From Dehalococcoidia bacterium (lineage in GTDB: Bacteria; Chloroflexota; Dehalococcoidia; Dehalococcoidales; UBA1222): a DNA stretch of 32,471 bases. Location of the stretch: the NCBI GenBank assembly GCA_009776515.1, contig WRNP01000006.1, forward strand, positions 1 through 32,471, written 5' to 3'. Within the stretch, counting starts at the first letter, position 1. Every line of letters starts with the position of its first letter. Both the position numbers and the translations under genes were made by a program. Below are positions 17,328 to 25,481 of this stretch, piece by piece. The notes under the pieces were generated by a model. The model saw nothing but the letters and a program-made list of their open reading frames with translations. It ran no database searches and was not told the origin of the DNA.

Positions 17328-19139
17328 ATGACTGACCCAAATATAGCCATGGAAACAGAGAGGCTTATCCTCAGGCCGCTTACCGCCGATGATGCTGAAA
17401 CGGCCTTTTATGGCTGGACTGGCGATGCAGAGGTCGCGCAGTATGTCAGTTGGCTGCCGCACCATACTATTGAGGAAACGATAGAATGGCTGAAAGAAAT
17501 TGAATGGCAACGGGATGACTCAGGTAATATCGCCCCCAGTGACAACTACATCTGGGGCTTTGTCCTAAAAGAAACAGGCCAGCTTTTCGGCTCCGGTGGA
17601 CTGATTTGGGAACCAGGTGCCAAGCTTTATCAGGTCGGCTATAACGTCACGAAATCCCACTGGAATTGCGGCTATACCATTGAAGCGATGAGGGCGATTC
17701 TGCGCTATGCCGCCAACATTCTTGGAATAAAGAGGGTCGCCGGAGGTCACGCCAAAGAGAACATTGCCTCGGCAAAAGTGATTGAGAAGCTGGGATTCAT
17801 TTACGATCGGGATAGGCTTATACCTCACGTCGATGGCACCCGACATTTCGACAGCCGGGAGTATTATTTGGATTTAGAAACCGACGAGGAACGGCGTGCC
17901 AGAATATATCCGATTATATTAAGCGCGTACAATCCCGAATGGCCGCAGTGGTATGCCGAAGAAAAGGAACGGTTGATCTGCCTGACACGCGGTAAAAATA
18001 TCGTCCGCATTAGCCATATGGGCAGCACCGCTGTCCCCGGATTGACGGCTAAACCTACGGTGGATATTCTGTTGGAAATCGCTGAAAGCGCTGACATTGA
18101 GCGCTTGGTTGCCGTCCTGCCTGGCAGCGAATATATTTGTCTGCGGCAGCAGACCATTCCCACGCTTGACCGCGTTATGTTCCTGAAAGGATACACCGAT
18201 ACGGGCTTTGCCGAACGAGTCTTCCACATCCATGTGCGTAGCCCCGGCGACTGGGATGAGTTATATTTTCGAGATTACCTGGCTTCTCATCCCGGGGCGG
18301 CCTCTGAATATGCCGCGTTGAAGCTTAGGTTGCTCAAGGATTATGAACATGACCGAGATGGTTACACGGCCGCGAAGGGTGAATTTATCAAAGAACATAT
18401 GCATAGAGCAAGGCAAGAAGCCAAAGGCGGATTAGCCCAAAACGTCCACCAACTTCATACCACTCCTATGGGCGCGGAGCGGATAAAACGCAACCTGAAT
18501 TTACCCGCCGAGGATGTTGTGGCGTGGTGTAAAGAAACCGTAGTGCAGGCGGACCATATCATTAGGTATGGCAAGAACTGGTATGTCTACGTAGGCGGCG
18601 TAGTTATCACCGTAAACGCGCACAGCTTCGCGGTTATCACGGCGCATAAGATAAACGCTAAGGTGCGGCTTATGCGGGAGTCGGATTATGGGTGCCTGAG
18701 CGAATATTTGTATCAGGCGATATTTGTGCCCGAAGGTGCCGCACCGCCGCCGAGGAGCGTTATCAATGCCCCAGAGATCTTTGTTTACATAAATGGCTTT
18801 GGCACACAAGCAGGTGACTTGGGTGTGATCGCAGAGCAGAACGGGCAGATTGTGGGGGTTGCGTGGACGCGCATTATTCCGGCTTACAGGCATATTAACC
18901 CCGAAACACCGGAACTCGCGGTTTCCGTACTGCCGGAATTTCGGGGTAACGGCATCGGCACGAAACTGATGAAGAAGCTACACAAGGTGTTGCGGGAAAG
19001 CGGCTATAAACAGATCTCGCTTTCCGTGCAAAAGGATAATCCCGCAGTGCGATTTTACCAGCGGCTAGGGTACGAGATGTTTGGGGAGCGGGTTGATCAC
19101 GCAGACCACGAGGACTACATTATGAACAAATATTTGTAG
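17328..19139 (+). CDS. Four-domain fusion: GNAT acetyltransferase - GrpB/UPF0157 nucleotidyltransferase-like - DUF3781 - GNAT acetyltransferase
   Basis: aa 1-185 RimJ-type GNAT (METERLILRPLTADDAE). aa ~192-365 GrpB (ARIYPIILSAYNPEWPQWYAEEKERL...ISHMGSTAVPGLTAKPTVDILLEI). aa ~370-443 DUF3781-like (LHTTPMGAERIKRNLNL..VVAWCKE..GKNWYVYVGGVVITVNAHSFAVITAHK). aa ~444-603 GNAT (LPEFRGNGIGTKLMKKLHKVL). Confidence 0.85.
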   Translation: MTDPNIAMETERLILRPLTADDAETAFYGWTGDAEVAQYVSWLPHHTIEETIEWLKEIEWQRDDSGNIAPSDNYIWGFVLKETGQLFGSGGLIWEPGAKLYQVGYNVTKSHWNCGYTIEAMRAILRYAANILGIKRVAGGHAKENIASAKVIEKLGFIYDRDRLIPHVDGTRHFDSREYYLDLETDEERRARIYPIILSAYNPEWPQWYAEEKERLICLTRGKNIVRISHMGSTAVPGLTAKPTVDILLEIAESADIERLVAVLPGSEYICLRQQTIPTLDRVMFLKGYTDTGFAERVFHIHVRSPGDWDELYFRDYLASHPGAASEYAALKLRLLKDYEHDRDGYTAAKGEFIKEHMHRARQEAKGGLAQNVHQLHTTPMGAERIKRNLNLPAEDVVAWCKETVVQADHIIRYGKNWYVYVGGVVITVNAHSFAVITAHKINAKVRLMRESDYGCLSEYLYQAIFVPEGAAPPPRSVINAPEIFVYINGFGTQAGDLGVIAEQNGQIVGVAWTRIIPAYRHINPETPELAVSVLPEFRGNGIGTKLMKKLHKVLRESGYKQISLSVQKDNPAVRFYQRLGYEMFGERVDHADHEDYIMNKYL

Positions 19140-19154
19140 CATGGAGTCGGCGAC

Positions 19155-19454
19155 ATGGAAAATTTGCTGTATGTGATGCTTTTGGAAAAAACAAAATCAT
19201 ATAAAAAGATGAACAAAGGGGCAGTTTTAAGACACGTTGATAACATAAAACTGCTGGATAACGAAGGCAAATTAGAACTTTGCGGGGTACTCAGGAAATG
19301 CCCCGGCTTCGCCGGCTTGGTTATCCTCAAGGCTGGAAGCTATGAAGAAGCTGAAGAGTTGTGCAGGCGCGAACCGCTTGTTATTGAGGGCTACGCAACA
19401 TATAAGCTCATGCATCTGCAGGTGGGAAATAGAGATAACAACTACTTATCGTAA
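19155..19454 (+). CDS. Small YCII-related-like hypothetical protein
   Basis: 99-aa ORF closely following the preceding gene. GFAGLVILKAGSYEEAEELCRREPLVIEGYATYKLM resembles the YCII fold pattern. Confidence 0.5.
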   Translation: MENLLYVMLLEKTKSYKKMNKGAVLRHVDNIKLLDNEGKLELCGVLRKCPGFAGLVILKAGSYEEAEELCRREPLVIEGYATYKLMHLQVGNRDNNYLS

Positions 19455-19609
19455 CGAACGGTCCAATGTTTGCCATCAGATACGCAGCCGATTTTTATCC
19501 ACGGCAGTCGGTATTTGCCTTGATATGTAACGTAATAAACGTTACGATAGGCAAAATTGAGGCGCTCCTCGCGCCAGGGTATTGTGATATAGTATAGCGC
19601 GAATAACAC
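19442..19609 (-). pseudogene. Short minus-strand coding remnant or small protein: ...VLFALYYITIPWREERLNFAYRNVYYVTYQGKYRLPWIKIGCVSDGKHWTVRYDK*
   Basis: Open frame with protein-like composition and no ATG (GTG possible at 19607-19609); absent from the ORF track. Convergent overlap with the upstream gene. Confidence 0.35.
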
Positions 19610-19629
19610 ACGTAAAGGCTGTTTCCAAA

Positions 19630-22242
19630 ATGATGAACAAACCTAAGAAAAAATCGAGCCTTGGGTGCAGTAATCTGTTGGCGGAAATAGATCAAGATGC
19701 AAGCCGCGCCATTTCCAAAGCACCTCTAATAGTGGAGAAGCCACAGCTTCATATCCAGACCTCCATTTTCGTCTCCGACGCAGAAGCCGATATACATATC
19801 ACATCTGCCCATATTGATACTGCTAAGGTGGTGCAGCTCTTTCTTGAGCACGAAAAGGAAATCGTTGCCTGCGTTTCTGCAAAATCGACATTAGATGTTG
19901 TAGTTGAAGGTCTTTTAGTCAGGCCAAATAAACTGCCGTTGCTTGTATCGCATAAACCCTTTCCACTGCCACGGGATTTACTCTCAGAGCATGAAAACTC
20001 TCATGATATACGTTTTCGGAATTGTGATGAATTCGCCGTTGAGGAAGTATATGACAGATTGACAGCTTTCGTGTGCCGAGTGGCTGATTATTTGCAGTCG
20101 AATGCCGTGCTTCTGAAATTAAAGGAATTGGTTCATAGCACAGCCCCAATCTTTCTGGCGGCCAAGATAAGCCGTCTTGTGGGGCGTAGCTGCCCGGCCC
20201 TTGATGCTCTGTCCGTTATCACTCTCTCCGATATCGACAGCATTGAGGTGTGGAACGTAAGCCTGCCGGAGGCTACAGAGATCGGCGAATTACTCGAGCG
20301 GCGGCTTAAGCAACTGGTCGTTCCTGCTGCTGCACTAGATGCCCTAACCGCCGATTTGTCTGAGCGCGATAGATGTATCATTGAAAACAGGGGATTAAAG
20401 AATAGCAAAACCCTGGCCGCTATAGGCGAAGAATACGGCATTACCCGCGAAAGGGTTCGCCAAATTAGCGAAAAAATAGTAGCTAAGTTCAAGGCGCCGC
20501 AAGGTGCCAAAAGGGCTCTCATAAGGGCACTCTTCTTCTCTGTAAAAATTCTTAGTGACTGCGAACACTGCATTACCGGCGAAGAACTTAACACCTATGG
20601 GATACCGGGAAAAGCCTTGCTGTTTCTGTCGGATACCATGGGCCGCAAGTACGTAACTCATATTGCCGAAACAGACATGATCGTTTTCTATGGTGATGAC
20701 GGGACGTGCCAGTGGCTGGAGGATATTGAAAAGATGGCCAACTCCCTTCCTCCGGTGCTGTCGGCTGAAGAACAGCAGGACATTGTTGAAGAAACCTCCG
20801 GCTCTCTTAGGAAAATGGGATTCGAAATCTCCAAAGACATCATTAAGGAAATAGTCTTTCATAAGCACGCTACGACCGGAGCGATGTTTGCCACGAAGCC
20901 TCTTTGCCAGACTGAAAAATATGCCATCGTTTTGGAGAAGTTCTTTCCCGATGGGATAAAGGTATATCGGCCTGAAGTATTGGATCATTTCCGGGAAAAA
21001 TACCGCGAGCTTTTCAGTGACAAAAAAATTGCGATTAATGATCATGCCTTAGTTGCCAGAATCATTGACAAGTGCATGCTGATTGACCGCGGAACGTATA
21101 TGCTGTACAAAAAAACCGAACTCCCTGTCGAATTATCCCAACAAATACTGACATTCATTTCGCAGTACCCATACACCATGGTTATGGTCAATGCGATTAT
21201 GCACCGGTTTAAGTCAGAACTGGCAGCCATCGGCATTGAAAACAAATACCATCTGCACGGCACCCTTAAACAGCACTTTGCGGCTCAATTTACCTTTAGG
21301 CGGGATTATGTGGTTAAAGGAGAGGTTACCGATACTCTCTATGCCAATATCGCCGGGTTTGTAGAGTCAAATCCGGAGGGGGTTAGCATTCAGGATTTGC
21401 AAGAGCATTTTCAGGGGATACCAAGCGCTGTGCTGCGTTACGCCTTAACAATTGATGATAACATTCTTTCGGTGTACAGCAATAGATGCATACATAAAAA
21501 ATATATTATTTTCCCAGAACACGATCTTGTTTTGCAGTATTTAAAGGAATACATTGCGCGGGAGCACATTCTTTCTGGTAAGCGTGCCTATCGTATGCTT
21601 TACAGAGAGTTCCCGAGCTTTTTTGCCAAAAACCATATAGGGACCAGTTGGTTTCTGCTTAGCATATTGCGCACGTTTTTTAAGGATGAATTCAGGATTA
21701 ACCGTCCTTACATTATTGACTTAGCCACGGATGCCACCGATGGCTATGCCATGCTCAAAAGCTCGTTCTGGGGCAAAAGCAGTGTTGATATTGCTGACAT
21801 CAAAAAATATGCGAAAGAAAAGCAAATCAAGACAACGGGTCTATTAAAGCTGTTAGATTCGTATAACGATGGGTATTTTATGCTCAATAAAGAGAAGCTT
21901 ATTAGCATTGACGAAGTAGGTTACAGTCAGGACGATTACTTACGAATCGAAGATGTCCTGTTGGAGGCGCTGGGCAATGCAAATTATGCCGAGATAGCCA
22001 AGCTGAACGTGATCGAATCATTGCCAAGAGCCAAGGTTCCTCTTAGCGAATGGTTAATCTATTCCATCATACATAAATACGGCACACGGCTTTCGGCGAT
22101 TACATCGGTACATCAATTTGCGGATGCGGTGCCGCTTGTTATGCGCAGCAACGCTGACCCGAAGTCTGTCAAGGACGAGTATGCCTCTGTTGCGGGATTG
22201 AGGCGAAGGATTCCACGCATGCTCCGGCCTTGGCGCTTTTAG
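19630..22242 (+). CDS. Large putative DNA-binding regulator with internal sigma-70 region 4-like HTH
   Basis: 870-aa ORF. LSERDRCIIENRGLKNSKTLAAIGEEYGITRERVRQISEKIVAKF is a sigma-region-4.2-type HTH; the rest has no family I recognise. Confidence 0.7.
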   Translation: MMNKPKKKSSLGCSNLLAEIDQDASRAISKAPLIVEKPQLHIQTSIFVSDAEADIHITSAHIDTAKVVQLFLEHEKEIVACVSAKSTLDVVVEGLLVRPNKLPLLVSHKPFPLPRDLLSEHENSHDIRFRNCDEFAVEEVYDRLTAFVCRVADYLQSNAVLLKLKELVHSTAPIFLAAKISRLVGRSCPALDALSVITLSDIDSIEVWNVSLPEATEIGELLERRLKQLVVPAAALDALTADLSERDRCIIENRGLKNSKTLAAIGEEYGITRERVRQISEKIVAKFKAPQGAKRALIRALFFSVKILSDCEHCITGEELNTYGIPGKALLFLSDTMGRKYVTHIAETDMIVFYGDDGTCQWLEDIEKMANSLPPVLSAEEQQDIVEETSGSLRKMGFEISKDIIKEIVFHKHATTGAMFATKPLCQTEKYAIVLEKFFPDGIKVYRPEVLDHFREKYRELFSDKKIAINDHALVARIIDKCMLIDRGTYMLYKKTELPVELSQQILTFISQYPYTMVMVNAIMHRFKSELAAIGIENKYHLHGTLKQHFAAQFTFRRDYVVKGEVTDTLYANIAGFVESNPEGVSIQDLQEHFQGIPSAVLRYALTIDDNILSVYSNRCIHKKYIIFPEHDLVLQYLKEYIAREHILSGKRAYRMLYREFPSFFAKNHIGTSWFLLSILRTFFKDEFRINRPYIIDLATDATDGYAMLKSSFWGKSSVDIADIKKYAKEKQIKTTGLLKLLDSYNDGYFMLNKEKLISIDEVGYSQDDYLRIEDVLLEALGNANYAEIAKLNVIESLPRAKVPLSEWLIYSIIHKYGTRLSAITSVHQFADAVPLVMRSNADPKSVKDEYASVAGLRRRIPRMLRPWRF

Positions 22243-22251
22243 GTTTAAGCG

Positions 22252-22659
22252 ATTGACGATATCCCGTCCATTCGGCGCAATCCTGTCATATGCGATATCT
22301 TCAGCCGCCTGAAACTGATGGAGCGCCGCGGCAGCGGGCTCCGAAAAATTATTGACCAGTATCCCGGAGATAGTGAGCCGGTATTTCGTTCCGCGGAGCA
22401 ATCTTTTGTGGTGGTACTGAAGAAATTAAATTCTAATCAAACATCAGTGCCAGTTGGCACTGTAAATGGCACTGTAAAAAATGCTGGAAAAATCTTAGAT
22501 GCCATACTTGCCGATCCGAAAATCACGCGGACAAAACTAGCAACCGAAACAGGACTATCGGTGCGTACTGTTGCGCGCGAATTAAAAACTCTCCGCGAGA
22601 CCAGCGTTATTCGCCGTGTTGGCCCAGATAGATCAGGTCGCTGGGAAGTGGCTGAATAG
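22252..22659 (+). pseudogene. 5'-truncated remnant of an AlbA_2/RecG-like ATP-binding transcriptional regulator (C-terminal part with winged helix)
   Basis: Frame reads IDDIPSIRRNPVICDIFSRLKLMERRGSGLRKIIDQYPGDSEPVFRSAEQSFVVVLKKLN, then a winged helix TRTKLATETGLSVRTVARELKTLRE. In-frame stop TAA at 22246 precedes it and no N-terminal domain is present. Confidence 0.65.
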
Positions 22660-22691
22660 GGACTCTGTAAGCACTCGGGAAAGGGGCTAAA

Positions 22692-23483
22692 ATGAACACA
22701 GTTTTCCTTATCATTGAGGGCATAGTAATCGTGGCGCTTCTAATTATCGCCATTTTTCTCTTGAATGGCAAAGGGGCGTTTTTGATTGCTGGCTACAACA
22801 CTAAAAACGAAGAAGAAAAAAGGAAGTATGACGAAAGAGCCATATGCCGCTTTGTAGGCTGGCTGTTAGTAAGCGTATGCGTTGACTTAACAATATTTTT
22901 CACTGGAATACATCTTAACATTACTTGGCTACTATGGGGCGGGATTGCATTCATGCCCGTTGTGGTTGTGGGTGCTGTAATCTATATGAATACGCGCAGT
23001 CGCTTTCGTGTAGATAGTGATGCACTGGAACCTGGCGCTTACAAAAAAACAAAACGAACCGGTGTCATGGTCGCCGTTATTGCCGCAACCGCTATCGTGT
23101 GCATTGCAGTTGGTGCCTTAATTGTTTATGGTGCCAGTGAACCCGCTGTAGACGTCACCAGTAGCAGTATCCGAATCCAAGGAATGTACGGTCTGAGTAT
23201 TGATATCGCTGATATAACCGGCGTGTCTTTGATAGAGCAGAGCATGAGCGATATCGGGGTGGGGCAGAGAACCAACGGCTATGGCGGCTTTGGGGGCGCT
23301 CTCAAGGGGAATTTTAAGTCGGACAGCCTCGGGGAAACCCTGCTTTTTGTTCGGGCGAATTCTTCTCCGACCATACGTGTTGAGCGTAACAGTGGGAAAG
23401 ATGTTTACATAAGTTTTGGCGACGGCGAGAAAACAGAGGATCTATATCGGGAAATTACCGGAGCTATTGCCGCTAAAAGATAG
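22692..23483 (+). CDS. DUF3784-type membrane protein with C-terminal PH-like domain
   Basis: LLNGKGAFLIAGYNTKNEEEKRKYDERAICRFVGWLL is the DUF3784 signature. Two further TMs, then a soluble C-terminal domain resembling bacterial PH. Confidence 0.65.
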   Translation: MNTVFLIIEGIVIVALLIIAIFLLNGKGAFLIAGYNTKNEEEKRKYDERAICRFVGWLLVSVCVDLTIFFTGIHLNITWLLWGGIAFMPVVVVGAVIYMNTRSRFRVDSDALEPGAYKKTKRTGVMVAVIAATAIVCIAVGALIVYGASEPAVDVTSSSIRIQGMYGLSIDIADITGVSLIEQSMSDIGVGQRTNGYGGFGGALKGNFKSDSLGETLLFVRANSSPTIRVERNSGKDVYISFGDGEKTEDLYREITGAIAAKR

Positions 23484-23849
23484 ACGATCCCTCCTAGGCG
23501 ACGGAATGGCTTTCCTGCGATTTATGACTGCTTGTGCCGCCCGAACAAGCGGCTTGGCAAACCATGTCCGGTCGAAATACCGTGAGGCATTTTGAGGTTC
23601 TCCGCAAGACTAAGAAAACAATTGGCACCGAGGGTGTGATTTGTCTGGCGGACAACGTGTACCCTGTCATTAAAGAAAAGTATTATGTCCCGGCATGGCT
23701 TATATAAAACGATGTATAATACAAGCGGGGGAGTGGAGTGTTTAAACAGGTGAGTTATGCATGACCCGCAATCTCCTTTAGCATTAACCTGAGGCATTCT
23801 CGCAACGCCCCATATGGAATAAAAAACGAAAAGGAAGGGTAAACCATTA

Positions 23850-24893
23850 ATGCAAGTCACTAAAGCCATGAGTGAATACGGCCACGAGCAGATTGTTTTC
23901 GTGCAAGACAAAGCAGTGGGGCTCAAAGCGATTATCGCCGTTCATAGCACGGTGCTGGGACCGGCCCTCGGCGGGACCCGTTTTTGGGATTATGCCACCG
24001 AAGACGATGCCCTGTTTGACGTCCTGCGCCTTTCTCGGGGCATGACCCTAAAAAATGCTGCAGCTGGCCTTAAGCTCGGCGGCGGCAAAGCGGTCATTAT
24101 CGGCGATCCGCAAAAATTGAAGTCTCGGGAATTTTTTCATGCGTACGGAAAGTTCATTAATTCGCTGGGTGGCAGGTATTACACCGCCGAAGACGTGAAT
24201 ATCGGGGCGGCGGACGTTGCCCAGATGAACGAAGTAACGAAATATGTCACGGGAACTCCTGAGGTAAGCGGCAATCCGTCTCCCTTTACGGCGCGCGGTG
24301 TATATATGGGCATGAAGGCGGGAGCCAGCGTCAAGTTTGGCTCCGAGGTGCTTAAGGGCAAAACCGTGGCCGTACAAGGCCTGGGAAGCGTGGGGTATAC
24401 ACTCTGCGGGCACCTGAGCAAAGAGGAGGTAAGCCTTAAGGTGCACGATATAAATCAAGCTGCGGTGGACAGGGCTGTGAGAGATTTTGGTGCCACTGCG
24501 GTGGCGGCGGAGGAAATCTTGACTACAGATTGTGATATCTTTGCACCATGCGCTATGGGGGCGGTGTTAAATACCGACAACGCCAAACGCCTGAAGTGCA
24601 AGCTTATTGCCGGGGCGGCCAATAATGTCCTGATGGACGGTGCCACGGGGGATATTTTGAAAGCCATGGATATCCTGTATCTGCCTGATTTTATCATCAA
24701 TGCGGGTGGGGTCATAAACTGCGGTATGGAGATTCCCGACGGCTCATACGACGTCAATGTGATCAACGCCAAGGTGGATCAGATATACGACACCACGCTT
24801 AAAATCATAGCCCTTGCCCAAGAAAAGCAGATCAGTACGTATCAAGCTGCGGATGAGTATGCCGAAAGCATTGTTATGGCAGGCACGAAATAA
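23850..24893 (+). CDS. Glu/Leu/Phe/Val dehydrogenase family (leucine-dehydrogenase-like)
   Basis: LGPALGGTRFWDYATEDDALFDVLRLSRGMTLKNAAAGLKLGGGKAVI, VAVQGLGSVGYTLCGHL, AGAANNVL, and IINAGGVINCGME. Confidence 0.92.
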   Translation: MQVTKAMSEYGHEQIVFVQDKAVGLKAIIAVHSTVLGPALGGTRFWDYATEDDALFDVLRLSRGMTLKNAAAGLKLGGGKAVIIGDPQKLKSREFFHAYGKFINSLGGRYYTAEDVNIGAADVAQMNEVTKYVTGTPEVSGNPSPFTARGVYMGMKAGASVKFGSEVLKGKTVAVQGLGSVGYTLCGHLSKEEVSLKVHDINQAAVDRAVRDFGATAVAAEEILTTDCDIFAPCAMGAVLNTDNAKRLKCKLIAGAANNVLMDGATGDILKAMDILYLPDFIINAGGVINCGMEIPDGSYDVNVINAKVDQIYDTTLKIIALAQEKQISTYQAADEYAESIVMAGTK

Positions 24894-24921
24894 GCTGTCG
24901 GGCCACTGATTTGATACCGCG

Positions 24922-24953
24922 GGAGCGCTCTTAATGGGCGCTCCTTGGTTTTT
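24922..24953 (+). terminator. Rho-independent terminator after the dehydrogenase gene
   Basis: GGAGCGC...GCGCTCC 7-bp stem followed by TTGGTTTTT. Confidence 0.7.
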
Positions 24954-24964
24954 GGCGGGCTTCT

Positions 24965-25267
24965 CTAGTGCTGCAGTAGGGTGCACTGGCTGATGGGGAT
25001 GTCGGTGCGCTCGTTTTCGGACTTGCGCACGTACATCTTAAAGGTACTATCTTCGTCTGCGGAATCCAATAGATCGTGACGACGCATTTTGACGAAGCGT
25101 TGCATACTGCGCTTGTTGATGATATCACCCCAGACCTCCATGACGTCGCCGACTTTCATGGTGTCAAGCTGGGTCTTCATCATGAACATGGGTTCGGGGC
25201 AGGTTTTGCCGCGGGTATCCACTGTGCCTACCGTCGTCTGCTCAACCATTTGGCTTGCCTCGCTCAA
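24965..25267 (-). CDS. TusA/SirA-like sulfurtransferase family protein
   Basis: VDTRGKTCPEPMFMMKTQLDTMKVGDVMEV, the TusA CPxP motif. Confidence 0.8.
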   Translation of the reverse strand: MSEASQMVEQTTVGTVDTRGKTCPEPMFMMKTQLDTMKVGDVMEVWGDIINKRSMQRFVKMRRHDLLDSADEDSTFKMYVRKSENERTDIPISQCTLLQH

Positions 25268-25333
25268 CTATCTATAATTATAATGGCGCAGATGCCATTT
25301 TTCAAAAGGTTTTAAAAATTATTAAAAAAAGTA

Positions 25334-25363
25334 TTGACAACCAGGCGCGCATATACATATACT
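25334..25363 (+). promoter_or_regulatory. Sigma-70-type promoter of the yedE operon
   Basis: TTGACA (25334-25339), 18-nt spacer, TATACT (25358-25363). Confidence 0.6.
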
Positions 25364-25481
25364 TTATTCCAGCTAAAAAATATACTTATCTACAAGGTAT
25401 CATGGCAGGCCTTACCTGGAACGGTAGAAGCGGCGACCGGCTCGGGTGTGTCTTGCTAAAAAATATAGGAGGGACATCGGT

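Noticed and set aside
23564-23707. 47-aa plus-strand ORF MSGRNTVRHFEVLRKTKKTIGTEGVICLADNVYPVIKEKYYVPAWLI
   Set aside because: Short, with no clear RBS and no recognisable family. Not enough to call a gene, though it could be a remnant.
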